Shown here one piece after another: positions 13,401-28,400 of a stretch of DNA of 64,000 nt. The notes under the pieces were generated by a model that did no database searches, was not told the DNA's origin, and worked only from the letters and a program-made list of their open reading frames with translations. The position numbers and the translations under genes were made by a program. The stretch covers positions 25,728,687 to 25,792,686 of the forward strand of contig OZ024858.1 of assembly GCA_964017155.1 (NCBI GenBank), written 5' to 3'. This DNA comes from Oasisia sp. SBJ-2009. Taxonomy: Eukaryota > Annelida > Polychaeta > Sabellida > Siboglinidae. Within the stretch, counting starts at the first letter, position 1. Each line of letters starts with the position of its first letter.

Positions 13401-16400
13401 TGGCACCCTCCAAGCAAGATGCCTTATCTCTGCTGCCCTTGTCATTGCACACAAACAGAACTGCACCTATCACAGCACACACGTTTCCATTTATAAACTG
13501 TCAGCGGCCAGGAAATCGATCCTATTATGAGTTACAACGTTATATGACAATGATACCTGTCTGGTCCCAAAAGACACAACCCAACCCCCCAGGCACAGCT
13601 AAAGATAACTATAAGGGGTCATACCAAAAATCCTACTAGACAGCACTACACGCAGCGAATACAAAGTGCACGCGGTTCACATGGTTCATTCACTTGTTAA
13701 TACTGCCCCGGGGTAAGTTAGAAACACTACTAAAATCTTTTGTAAACACCGATAATCTGATGGGCCACACATTGTAAACAACCGCAACATAAACCAACTA
13801 TGCCATTCATGCATTTTACCACCTATGGGGTTGGTACGATGATCGTCAAATGATTAGTTAAGTTCAGTCCTGCTATTCGAATATCCCACATTCAATGGTC
13901 CTACTAACATCTCGCTTATCAGTAGCGCAATACCGGCAAAACGTTACTTTGTTTCAGTTAATATACTATCATTCCATCTGCATCAGTCCTAGTGTCTTGT
14001 GATGGAAGTCACTGACTGCTGACAGAATGTTTTAAATATATAACATAACTGTTAATGCACTATTAAAGCTTTTTTCAAGTGAAGTGACATCTGATATTTT
14101 TTCAATGACCGAATTCTCACGTCAACGTAACTTCATACACATTAAGCATAAATGCATACACGTACTTCATTGAGCAGATAATTGGTGTTATATGACGTGC
14201 CGGTACTGCTCGCTTCACCAACTTGAAGAAAACCAGCTGCCCAATTTATACTTCTTTAAGCTCTATCCATTCCCTTTTTTGCACACAAAAAGCAGCGTTA
14301 TCTAGAGGTAACCTTCACTGCTCATAAATGACAATCCACGGAGTTGCACATCCGGAGTTATACACAGGCCCAGGCAACAGTAATTTTGAAATGTAAATGT
14401 GCATTCCTGAGAATTTCCTCCCATAATAAATCGCCAACAGGAATAAAACACATGGCCAGAATGCACCAACTAAACAAAGCAGGGCAACCCAGATGTGAGG
14501 CAGACCATTTGTCTTCTAGATATGTTAGTGATGTCACCCCAGTTTCTCCTTACCCCACCCCACATGCCTTCCTTTTAAGTTCCCATGTTTCCACCTAAGT
14601 CCAATATACTATACTGCATTCCATGCAGGGGCAACCCAGTTTTCTTTACATTTTCACTGTAACATCTCATTAAATGCAGTAAATAAACTATGTCAAGCAT
14701 CTTTATTGATCAGGTGTTTTAACAATTCATTCTTTAAAATACAATTATCTAAAATAGGTAGTGTTTGAAATAAAAATGAGTGTTATTATTATCATTATTA
14801 AAATGTAATACTTGAGACAAAATATTCGAATTAAAGAGATCAATCAAATTCCAGTTTGGCAATTAAGAAGGTGATGACGGGTATTTGTGATATTAGAAAA
14901 TTATGTTACACCACAAAATACCATTTTATGTTAACAAAGATCAACTATACGCCTTTAAAAAAATTACATTTCAAGCCTCCGTTTCAGACTGACAACAGAG
15001 CAGTGTTGGCCAAACGTGCAGTAACGACACAGACAAGACTGTGCAGCTGACATAAATAGCAGGTGCATATCTACAGAGGCCAAGAGAAACTGTATAGGTG
15101 CCGGGAGCAGCACATTAGCCGGCCCAGTGCCCACATTGAATCAGATTGAATCAGGAGCAACTGGTGGGAGGGGAGGGGGTGCCACGGTGATTGATGTCGG
15201 GAAGAAATGGGTGACTGGGGGAAGAGGGAATCTGTCTGACTGACTGCACAAGACAAACCCGCTCATCAGACCCTGTCACAATGCCCGTAACCGTCACGCT
15301 GCCGCAAGCGAACGAGGCGGTTACCACACTTTCCCACGCTTACACAGACAAACAATGGGGCTTTTGAAAACGGCCGAAAGCATTGAAAAGACTGGCGAAG
15401 CAATTGGTGTGGCACTGTAGGAACACAGCGCCATGTTGTTGCGTCCGCACCGACGCAACAATGGCGTTTAACACCCTACCCCAGTCTCTTCCAGACACCC
15501 CATTTAATTTTTATGGTTAAGTGGCTTATATGCATTTAATGAGTATGGAATAGACGACTAGTGTTACACGTGTTTTGAGGATACTGAGGCACCCGTCTGC
15601 AACCTCTGAGACACAGGTCGAGAGTGGGGACTTACTTCTGCATGACAACGTCCTGGTAGATGACGTGTTCGCTCAGCTGGAACTTGCTTGTGTCCAGCAG
15701 GTGGATGTTGCCACCCTCTGTCCCCATCAGTAACTGTTCGCAGTTCGCCGTCAGACAGCATGATGAGATGGTCTTCAGTTTGCTGAAAGAAGCACACAGT
15801 CTGATCATCTCGTGGAAGACAACAACCTGAAATTGCACACACATTTTTGCAGGGGTTGTCATTTCAAATTACTATGTTCTTCACAACTAGAATAAATACA
15901 ATATAAATGTATTCTTTACTGTAATAAATACAATATGAACACGTTCTTCACCAGAACAAGCATTATCCACAATATTACACCCATGAAATGTTCAAACGGT
16001 AGAGCCAAGTTATTCTGTAAATTGTATTCATACCCAAATATAGAGCTCCATCTGACAAAAACAAGCTCAGATCAACCACACTGTGAACAGCAGTTGAAAG
16101 GAAAGAAACTGTTTAGTCTGAGTTAGAGGTCTGGAACGAACAGCTGAAATGCAGACCCTTGATTGCATCTGATCAGATTTATTGGCCAAGTAGCTAACTC
16201 AATATTAGCAGCTAAACTGGGAAGTGAATTTAGCGTGACTTGTGGGACGGCTGCAGCTATAGCCACATCCACCCAGACACATTTGCCAAAATGGATGCAC
16301 AAGAAAGGCCAGGTGGAATAACAAGAACATAATATCAGACACATTTGTAAAAATGTGACAAGTAAAATTACATTTATGTAGGCTCACATGTTTGTGCTAC

Positions 16401-19400
16401 AGGCAATCCCTGCAAATTGCTGATAATTTGGTTGATTATTCCGGATATAAAAAAAACCCTGTTTGGTCGTCTTTTATTAAACATAATTCTTTATCACAAG
16501 CATAAACATACTGACAGCATATGTATATATATTTTATATATTATATACATATATATATATATATACACACACCATCAGTCAAATTGGTCAAAATAACCAC
16601 ACATACATATATACTACATAATTAAGCCCAAAACATAATATTGGAATTGGAATAAGTTGAATAAGTTATTTATATAGTACATGCTATGCTACCTACAGCA
16701 GTGGCAGACTGGACTAATCCTAACGCCAATATCATGACAGCATGTGGGATCAAGTATAACAGATCCAACAAACTTCCTGCAAACGCCATTACCACTCAAA
16801 GTTTAATGGGAAAAGGGTAATGGATCAGGCCAGATCAGGCTTTGAAAAAGTTTGAGAGGAAACACAGAGCAGACCAATGGCTTTGAAATACATCAGCTAA
16901 ACATCAGGAAGATGCTGGCTTGGACTTGGGCACCAGCTAACTAGTTTTACACATGCCAGGTCTTGATGAATGGGCCGTTGGTGACAACACATTGAGAGCA
17001 CAGGACAGAGAGACAGGCTTTCGACAGCCGTCACTAAAACATGTCCATTCATGTTCACTGACACCAGACGTTGCTCCAGACAGATTGGGGACACTGACTG
17101 CCAGGCCGGCCTACAGGTGTGTGTATCGTGCACACATGAACGGAATGTTCCCCAGGTATGACACCCAGCACTCAGGTGGAGGTGTGTGGTTAATGCCGGT
17201 GTAGTGAGTGACTCATTGCTTGATGGCCCAGTATGGGGACAGATATAATCCTGTAATCACTGGTCCAGTGTAAGTAATGAAGCTTCCTCATAGGAGCAGA
17301 TGTGGGTCAGGAGCTGTGCTACTATCAGCAATCTTTGCCTGAGGCAATGATAGGTTACAGTAGGCCAGTGATAACTGCAGTGCCAATAAGCTGTGGTATT
17401 ACTGCCACAAATGATGCCTCTCCACAGCTGAGCCGCTAACCAAACAATTGCTAATTGAATCTGGAGTGACTGTCACTGGACATACAAGTGGGCCACACAG
17501 AGTCAGAGACAGGCCTGTCATCTCCCGATAATGTCCTATTTAGCTGAATACTATTATCAACACCATGTGGCTGTATTATAGTACACAGTGTGTCATTTAT
17601 ATGGGATCTACTTTCACTTGCTCCTTGGCACGGTGAAGTCCACAGCACTCTTGCCATTTTCCTTGGCTCTTTTTTCAGCGATGGTGTCCCTTTCGAGATC
17701 TTACTTTACGTTTCCTGTCTCTTGTAATTTCGTCTTTTCTTCCTTGTCAACACGTCTCCCGTTTCCTACGCTTGTTTGCGTATGACACATTTGGTTTCAG
17801 ATTATACACTGGTCAAGTTATTCCACAATGGTTCATTCACATGGTGGTCAGATATTATACCGAAGAGCAGTGTTTTGTGGCAATGTCAGCAGTGCAAAAT
17901 GCACACAGATTTGCGTCAGCCAACATTGCTACGTGACTGTTGTGGCCATACAAATATAAGTATATCCGGGCATGTTGAAAATGACCCAACACCGACATTG
18001 GAATGTGTCATTTCTATTAAAAATATCACCAAAGTCTTTGTCAAGCATAGATGTTAACAGACCTTTGGGATATCAATTTTAATAAACATGGTTTCGAAGC
18101 CGCATAAAATGGTTGGCTAATTAGCGTGATAAACAGCACTAGTCGGTAATATGCTGAGAAATATCAGTCAACGAATTGATGATCAGGCAGCACGTTTTTA
18201 CATAGAAACTTGGATTGCACGGAGTTTCAAACATTACTCAGCCACTCAGGGTAGTAGAGCCTCCCAGACACAACATGCTGGGAGCACCGGAACTATTACG
18301 ACACAACCACACACACCAGACATGAAGCACCCGCAGAGTATAATGCAAAGAACTGCACAGACAACATGCATAGCTGCAATTGATCACCATCAGTCGGCAC
18401 TAGGCACGTTCGCTGATAGATGAAAGGGCAGTTCATTACGAGGCATAGAGAACGGCGTGCAATACAGAGTACAATTTTATTGTCGTTTTAGTTATTCATT
18501 CATTTGAACTGTTCACGTGGCAAGAAAATAGCATGTTTTATTAATCATATATATTTCAGTAGTGGCCGGCAATAATGCCCAAATTTATGTATTTAAATAG
18601 AATCGCTGCTTTGCCCATAAACCAGGGCTTTATGCAGGATAAAATTATTGCCAGTCACACATGTTTTGGTGGACGCTTGGATGTTAACTGTTCAGCCAGT
18701 TCACGAACTTTAAAATGTGTCTGATGACATGAAATGGGCTACAAACACACATATGACACCATTTACACTCACTTTCAAGGCATAACTAACAATATCTATG
18801 GATTTGGAAGACCCTTTTCTTTTTTTGCTCTTTAATTTTTTTTTTACCCGTCCACCCATATATTTCTACCCGTCCATATTCGTTTTTACCAGTCCAAATG
18901 ACGGGTGGACGGATCTCTACATAAAGCTATGCCATAAACATTACTCAAGGCTGGCCTAGAATAAAACTGGAATTTGTTTACAGAATGAAACAAGTATGGA
19001 ATACTTTTTAGTATTTTTGTGCTATCCACTCCAGCCCTTTTGTTAACCATATCAGATATATGTTGTGCCCTGAAAATGAAATGTAATTCCGCATCAACTC
19101 CAAGAGCACTGAATAGGTGAGAGTAACAAGGAAGATCACAGTATGTGTGAGGTGAGAGTAACAAGGAAGATCACAGTATGTGTGAGGTGAGAGTAACAAG
19201 GAAGATCACAGCATGTGTGAGGTGAGAGTAACAAGGAAGATCACAGTATGTGTGAGGTGAGAGTAACAAGGAAGATCACAGTATGTGTGAGGTGAGAGTA
19301 ACAAGGAAGATCACAGCATGTGTGAGGTGAGAGTAACAAGGAAGATCACAGCATGTGTGAGGTGAGAGTAACAAGGAAGATCACAGTATGTGTGAGGTGA

Positions 19401-22400
19401 GAGTAACAAGGAAGATCACAGTATGTGTGAGGTGAGAGTAACAAGGAAGATCACAGCATGTGTGAGGTGAGAGTAACAAGGAAGATCACAGTATGTGTGA
19501 GGTGAGAGTAACAAGGAAGATCACAGCATGTGTGAGGTGAGAGTAACAAGGAAGATCACAGTATGTGTGAGGTGAGAGTAACAAGGAAGATCACAGCATG
19601 TGTGAGGTGAGAGTAACAAGGAAGATCACAGCATGTGTGAGGTGAGAGTAACAAGGAAGATCACAGTATGTGTGAGGTGAGAGTAACAAGGAAGATCACA
19701 GCATGTGTGAGGTGAGAGTAACAAGGAAGATCACAGTATGTGTGAGGTGAGAGTAACAAGGAAGATCACAGCATGTGTGAGGTGAGAGTAACAAGGAAGA
19801 TCACAGCATGTGTGAGGTGAGAGTAACAAGGAAGATCACAGTATGTGTGAGGTGAGAGTAACAAGGAAGATCACAGCATGTGTGAGGTGAGAGTAACAAG
19901 GAAGATCACAGCATGTGTGAGGTGAGAGTAACAAGGAAGATCACAGCATGTGTGAGGTGAGAGTAACAAGGAAGATCACAGCATGTGTGAGGTGAGAGTA
20001 ACAAGGAAGATCACAGCATGTGTGAGGTGAGAGTAACAAGGAAGATCACAGCATGTGTGAGGTGAGAGTAACAAGGAAGATCACAGCATGTGTGAGGTGA
20101 GAGTAACAAGGAAGATCACAGCATGTGTGAGGTGAGAGTAACAAGGAAGATCACAGCATGTGTGAGGTGAGAGTAACAAGGAAGATCACAGTATGTGTGA
20201 GGTGAGAGTAACAAGGAAGCTCACAGCATGTGTGAGGTGAGAGTAACAAGGAAGATCACAGTATGTGTGAGGTGAGAGTAACAAGGAAGATCACAGTATG
20301 TGTGAGGTGAGAGTAACAAGGAAGATCACAGCATGTGTGAGGTGAGAGTAGCAAGGAAGATCACAGCATGTGTGAGGTGAGAGTAACAAGGAAGATCACA
20401 GTATGTGTGAGGTGAGAGTAACAAGGAAGATCACAGCATGTGTGAGGTGAGAGTAACAAGGAAGATCACAGTATGTGTGAGGTGAGAGTAACAAGGAAGA
20501 TCACAGCATGTGTGAGGTGAGAGTAACAAGGAAGATCACAGCATGTGTGAGGTGAGAGTAACAAGGAAGATCACAGCATGTGTGAGGTGAGAGTAACAAG
20601 GAAGATCACAGCATGTGTGAGGTGAGAGTAACAAGGAAGATCACAGCATGTGTGAGGTGAGAGTAACAAGGAAGATCACAGCATGTGTGAGGTGAGAGTA
20701 ACAAGGAAGATCACAGTATGTGTGAGGTGAGAGTAACAAGGAAGATCACAGCATGTGTGAGGTGAGAGTAACAAGGAAGATCACAGTATGTGTGAGGTGA
20801 GAGTAACAAGGAAGATCACAGCATGTGTGAGGTGAGAGTAACAAGGAAGATCACAGCATGTGTGAGGTGAGAGTAGCAAGGAAGATCACAGCATGTGTGA
20901 GGTGAGAGTAGTAAGGAAGATCACAGCATGTGTGACGTGTTATCAACTGCCTCGGCCCACCAGTTCTTACCTGGCCTCCATGGAGAACTCCAGCACATGC
21001 TCAATGATAGAGGAGCCATCTTTGATGTTAATTTCCCACAGGTGCAGAGAGTTGTCACTGCACACGCTGATAAGACGCGCCTGCAACAAACCGTGAATCA
21101 CATACAGTACAGGCCCACGTTGCTGGGTTTATTCAAGTTCTCAGAGCTCTGCTCTGCTGGAATATTGCTGAGCTCCAGACAAACAACATTTTCATGCACA
21201 GTGGGAACTGAAGAAAATGCTTGATACGTTCACAACTTATTTTGAATTTTTCAGATGGTATGTAGCACTGAAAAATACATTATCTGTCATACATTTTTTA
21301 TATGTGCCCTGTTATGAACTATCTGCACTAAATACATACAGGATATGCCTTTGGGAATCTTGCCAAATAAGAAAACTGTTTTGATTGATACTATCAGTAG
21401 GAGTTAGGTAAGCTAATACTTGGACACTGATTATCAGTGTCCAAGTATTAGCTTACCTAATACATATATAAAAACAGTGTTATCTGTCACAAGATATTTG
21501 TTTACTATCGAAAGGTAATGCACTAACAAAAGTGAACTCCTTGAATTATCTGAGTACAACACTCACCCTATAATGAAACAGGAAACAACATAGACTCTCA
21601 AAAGGAGAAAATATCCAGTAAATTTACAGGATATGTCACAGACTGACTGTGGAGGCCCCTGCGTGCCCACTAACATAAATTATATCGCAGTGACAGTTGC
21701 GGGTAATAATTCAGGGGGGTGGCAGGAGAGCAGCTCTGTACAGTCATCAGGCCTGCATCCTGGCCACCTGGTGCTCAATCACATCATTAATCACCACCCC
21801 CTCACAAACTGCGACCTGGACTAGGCTCTCACTACTCATCTAGGCCAACTGACTAACCAGCTCACACCTCCACGTCAACAGATCTACCACTGGAACACCA
21901 GGCAACCGGTTAACTGTTCAACTCCCACCATGTTTAATTCTAAGCCTAAGGAATGGGCCATCTTTGCAAGAAGCATACACAGAAATGCTGTATAAAAAAT
22001 GCCCATTAGTTATTATTTAACCTTCAAATTACCAGGGATGCTTATGAAAGTTTTAAATTATTTGTCTAAATATGGCTAGTTTTGTTGCTGCCACGAGAAA
22101 CCAAGTTAGTAAGTTTCAAATCTGAAGTTGTCAAACTTAACCATTTAAATACGAACATGTAAAAGAAATTGTCAACAGATCATGCAGAAGAACATTTGTA
22201 GATAAGCACACTTGATAATAAAAGTGCCAGCTAAACAGTAATACAAATAAGACATAATTGTTACATGTACTTTACTGTTAGTAACAAGAATCCATCACCA
22301 TACTTTTTGTAGGCATGGCCCAAATAAAATACACATATATAGGTTATATCGGTGTGGCACTCCTGCATTCAACATCTGTCATCATAATCTGAACAGATAT

Positions 22401-25400
22401 AACCATCGGCAGAACATTATTGCTAACTTATCTCCTACTCTTAAATACTATTTTACCAAGATAGTCAGTAATCAACCTACTTCTGACACACCAGGTGACA
22501 CAGGTGTACACAAATTGCACAACCAGTTCCAGTACCAGTGCCCACAGTATAGCTGTGGTCACGAATGCGCAGAACTAGGCAAGTTGGAACTGACATGGTC
22601 AGCCAGTGCCCACAGTTTGGCCACTGGTCAAGCATCAGGATAGAACTAGGTGAGGTGGAACTGACCTGGTCAGGCAGGAAGAACAACTGCAGCACGGTCA
22701 CGTCCTCCTCGTGTTGTCCAGAGAACTCCACCCCGGGCTGTCCAAAACTGACAACATCGGTCAAGGAACACACCGCAAAAGTAATGTCACTTACATGTAT
22801 GTGACAGCAACTGCTGTCAATATTTTATACAATATCTCTGTCTCAATTATTTACATTCACTTCTTAACACTAGAGCATGTATGTGTTGAATGCCTGCCAA
22901 ACATAATATTAACTAAAATTACTGTGCTTGGCATCTGTCTCTGTTTAAACAACTTGTACAAGAAGCAAAATTGTGTCACTTTATATGACCTGATGTTGAT
23001 ATTTCCAGAAGTTCTACACATATTCATGCTATGTTTACATAACATGAACATTCACAATAATTAACTAATAATAGCTGCAAAGTTCAAATACACTTAAGAG
23101 GCTACTTCATTTAAAGCTAAATTAGCACCAGGGTTGGGTTCAATATCACTGGTTATATTGATGGACACTGTCCAAGACTGATGTTGTATCCAGGATGACA
23201 GCTAACAAAGTCATGTGACAACACCATCAACACACCTGTCATCAGTGGCCAGCTGTTATCAGTGGTCAGAACTATAAAAACTATAAAAAGACAGCCAGAG
23301 ACTGAGTAAGCACTATTCCATGGTGACCTACATCCCACTGATGTTCCCCAGTGGGATGTTCTCTCCCTCTCTCCCTCTCAAACACATATTATGATGTTGG
23401 TTTACATATGCCACTAACAGATGCCCAGGGAGTAGGAAAACCACAACAGGACAGAGACACAAGACTGTGTGACGAGATATTTGGGGGCTTGGGATGGGAA
23501 AGAGTGCAATAATGGATAGAAGGAAAACCGGATCCAGAACCAAAAAAAAAACAAGGAACACTCAAACAAAACCAAGGAATACCCAGGCCTTTATTTAGGA
23601 GCAAATTCAGGCCAGCTCAAAATTGTGTCCTAACTGACACGCATACAAGGCATCTTGGTGAGTTAGGAAAAAATACAGACATATTCGAAGGCCATCATTC
23701 CACTGATACAGCTCTACATTGTGCAGGGACAACCAGACCATGTAAAGCAGTTGAACATGAAAAAAATTGCAGGAATTACATGAGGCCAGGAGAGTCTGAG
23801 AGGGTTATCTGTGGTTGCTATCAGGTTACTTCAACAATCAGTGATGTCACTTTACACCACGCTGTAAAGTGCAGCCACTGCCACAGAATTTATTGCAGCT
23901 GAAATATAAATAACCACCAGGAGGCAGTGTAGCAAAACCACAGGGCTCCTGCTGCTTAGGACATCAACCTCAAAGAAAGCTTGCAGCAGCTCAAGCATCA
24001 GGCAGTGGGGGCAACTTTGGGGCAACACAGGTCCACATTAGTGCTCTGTTAAATAAAAATAATAAAACCTTCACCACAGGTGAGAGGCAAAACAAGCCAG
24101 AATGGGGAAGCATGAGGTCATGACTAAGGATGTACAGTCATCTCCACACACACATTCCGCATTAAAATAAGTGTTCCCCTTATTGAAATGATTAATTTAA
24201 TCCGACTTGGATTGGTTGATGCTGGTGAGAATGAAAGAAAGCTTGTCTACAAAGAACTTAGTTTTTGGAACACACTCTGATTTTAGCTGGCAGGGGACAT
24301 CTGAAAGACCAGAAAATTAAATTGAGAAATATTACAAGAATGAGTATCCAGTATTTATCTTGTCATCGTGGATCTGTAAACTCTTGCACTAAAAATGATG
24401 TGACAGGGCAAACAGTTCAGTTACAGGAACCAACTTTGAGCTTGAAAACAGCAGTTTCTAGAACCTTTGATCCAGCATCAGGCAAGATGTAAGCCTGGGC
24501 AAACAAACACCAGACACCAGCGCACTAAGAGTAATATAAACAAACGCCCTCAGAATGTTTACTAGCACACTAAACCAACATGTAGCATCACATTCCTGGG
24601 TGCTGCACTTTACAGTTTGTGGAGCAACAACGTTGTAAATTAAGGCCTATTCAGGATTTGGTCAATGTTTCTGCTGGCCTGTAGGCCTAATCTATCTGTA
24701 ATTAAACATTATTACAAAAATGTGCAGTGTGGAATTTTAAACAAACAAAATCACTATAAATGGAATCAACAATGTGACATGTTAAGGGGTGTGTAGATTT
24801 ACATAATAATGTAATTTGACTTCAATAGTCAACCACTGTGTGTGCTAAACAATGGCTTAGTCCCCTTTCACCGGAATAATTACTTGATACCACCTCAAAT
24901 GACCAATCAAATATTTGGTGCACCTCGGCTAGATAACGAGGTCATTGTAGTAGAGTAAAGCTACAGAAACTCAAGCTACGTTTTGCATTTCGTCCTCGGG
25001 GCCATGTGGCACACATTAGTATTCACACAAGTCTCCCTGGGCCCTGTCAGAGTTGCCACTACTCCCACCGTGTACAGCTGCAGGTAACTAGTAGATGCAC
25101 CCACTAACCAAGCTCAATCAGTGCCTCAGGAATGCCAGCTATGCAGCAAGTACCCCGCCCCCCTTGACCACACCACTGCTGCAGACACGCTGGTGCTGGC
25201 CCTGGGCACCCTACCCAGTTCTTCCAGCTTATACTCTCACAGCGGACAGATGGATGGCAAGCGGGTGTAAGTACCGGTTTCCCAGTGGGCTGCCAGCCAG
25301 CCAGCACAGGATCTACGAGTATGATATGAGTGGTTTTATATAACAAACTGTGGATGAAACGCCAGGGCAGGGTGGAGTGGGAAGCCACATAAGAGGCAAC

Positions 25401-28400
25401 AGGACAGGGACAGCTGCCTGCCAGTGACAGGGGCATAGATAACGGATCTAGAGGCAAACGTTCCTCACATTCACATTGCATGCCACGCAGCAAACAAAGT
25501 CGTTTATCCTGCACTACAAATCACTAATAGAGCACCACAGAGGCAGTGCCATTTGTGAGGGAGTGCTCAGGATGCCCACTCCGGTCTTGTTATTGTCGGC
25601 CAACCTTTTAGGACACCAGAATCAATCGGAGACTTCTTAATTGATCAAACAGAAGCCTCTGTATAAATATCACCAAAACGTGACGGCCATTTAAGCAGGA
25701 TATGGTTGTGCAAAAAAGGTAAAAATCAATGGAACATCTGCAAGCTAGAAAGCTTCGCTCCATTTAATAGCCCAAGGAATGTCTGCTACACACACAGATG
25801 AGAAGAACGACTACTCAAACCCAAAGCCATGGATTTAGATCAGTCAATAAATCGGTAATAGCCAATTGAAAGTAGACTGGTCTGTATATTTACTCTCTAG
25901 TCTGAATAGTTACTGGCACAATTGTATTCCAAACTAGTAAATGTGTGAGTCAATAATATGATGGTTCAGTAACAAACACAGAAATTAAAATACGATGACG
26001 TAAATAAATTTGCCCACAGAGAGTTCACCTACACTGTGACAGAAAAAGTGTAGCTAGACACACATTCCGCGACCACACATTCCACCTGGCCAATACCTGG
26101 TGTCATCAATCAATGACATAACAACTGCACCTGGGAAGCCAAAGTTAATGGCTTTGAACTTTGTTTGTCTGGCAGTGTATGCATCATTGGCTTCCCAGAA
26201 CAGAAACATGTTGTATAACTAGTGTATAAACATGAATCAAATGCGAAAAAGGATACACTCTGATTGCTCCAGTCTTTGTTCCAATGGCAAGGAGTCGAAG
26301 CTTGGGGTCATATGCCAGGGAACTTGGCTTGTGTGGGAAGCCATGCTCCACACACTGCAACAGGGAAAGCAAACAACATGCAATACACACAGACACCAGT
26401 AATTACAGAAACATCCTTGGCTTAATACATCTATACAACTATTACAGTTTGTTCATACCTTTAATGTGTTCATGATGTCAAAATATTCACTTACACAATC
26501 TATAGAATATCACAGTTAACACCAAGAGCAATGGATTATGTCCATGCCACAATTGTTTCATTCCGGAGCTGATTCTAGTTTTTTTTAATACAGTAACAAA
26601 AACTCTAAAAACTTGTCAATAGACTGTTGCGTCCTACACTCCTGAAATCATGGGTTTCTTTAGTATCAAAATACAGTGTACTCCCACTGTATAGAAGACG
26701 TCAGGAAATTACAAAATTTCTATATTTATATATGCAGTGCCAAACAGGGTAGAGTGGAACAACTTGTGATAATCTGGGAGACAGGCTACAGCATACCAAC
26801 TATTTGTTGCTGTCTTCGTCAAACCGTTAAACAAATAATTTTTGCTAACAACTGATTAAATTATTACTTCCAACAAAGAACAAATGTTGACCAAGAATTA
26901 AAATTTTCGATCACATGACACCTGTTGTCAAACATAGCTATAGCTAAAGTCCAACGTCCAGTAGTAATACTAGTATTCTACTGAATGCAAGACTAAATCG
27001 TGTAAAAAAATTATTCATGGACTTAGCAAGTGCAATGTCGGTGTACGGTTTATGCTGATAAATTTATGCATGGAACTCTAATCAAATTACACGTACACTG
27101 GCAAAATGTTATTAATTGGTGCTAATTGTGAGATTATATAGATAAAATTGCTACCACCATTCTAGTCATAAATTAAGGCTATTAAATTCACAAATATTGC
27201 TTGAATTTGCTTCATTCTGGGCTTGGACATTTTAAGTTTTCTACTTACTGGGGGAAATGTTCTACATCATAAGGATAGTCTACAACTGTTACACTGCTTT
27301 ACGTAGAGACCCGTAAACCCATCATTTGAATAGGTAGAAATGTCACTGGATGGGTGGTGGACCAGTGAAAATTAAGGAGCAAGTCTTGAAAAACCATAGA
27401 TATTGTTGGTTATGCTTGTGTTAGGTCAATACACATCTCAACTGGCTTGTGACTAAAATCTGACTTAACATGAACATGAATAATGTCTACAAAAAATAGT
27501 TGTGACTGATTAAACTTAAATCCTGCTGAAAGCCCTGAGTCTACATGGGATCATAATAGTGCTGGTTCGATACCAAAAATATCGAAGTATCGCGATACTT
27601 GCGAAAGTTCGATACCGATATTTAGTGGTATCGCGATACTTCGATATTTTTGGTATCGAACGCCCACTATTCGATACCTTCGATACCTTCGATACCTTCG
27701 ATACTCGACACCGAGTCCATTCGACGAAGTCGATGCGAAGGCGCAACATCGTTGTTGGTGACGACGTTGTTTACAGGAGCTATCACTACAGCGCTTCGTA
27801 GCCTAAATTGACTTAGGCGTGGTTGTTTAAAAAATAATATAACATAAAATGTGAATTGTTTTCTAAAACTTTATTGTAGAATTAGTCTCTATAATAACTG
27901 TTTTCTGTGTGCTATCTTAGCGTAGGTCAGACTTCACTTAGCCTCGTTACCCAAACCAAAGTTCGTATGTGACGCTCTCGTTTGGTGGCAGTACCATGCC
28001 ATCTTTCTCCCTACTTTATTTACGGTTACGCGTACAAAAACACACATCCTATAGTATTTGTATAGAGTGTTTATTGCACGCACTAGTATTTATGAAACTA
28101 GTTTAATAATAATATTAATATAAATCTTTATTCGAGCGCGATGCGGAGGTTATATTTATCCGGGTTCCGTTTGATGGCGCCACCATTTGCCGTACACGAT
28201 GCCCACAACCAAGGCGAACGACAACAAGTCGCAACGTTCATCGCTAATAATTTGGCAGTTTTCCAACAAAGAGTGTCTGCTGTGCTAGAGGCGTCTCAAA
28301 GATAGCGGGGGAAATACATCGAATTTGACGAAACCTGTCACCATTCAAGAAGCTATCAAAACGTGATGATCAATGTTCATCGTATGGCGTCGTCGACGTC

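Noticed and set aside
19116..20939. CRISPR-like array
   Set aside because: Units are contiguous with no unique spacers, the host is eukaryotic and no cas genes are present.
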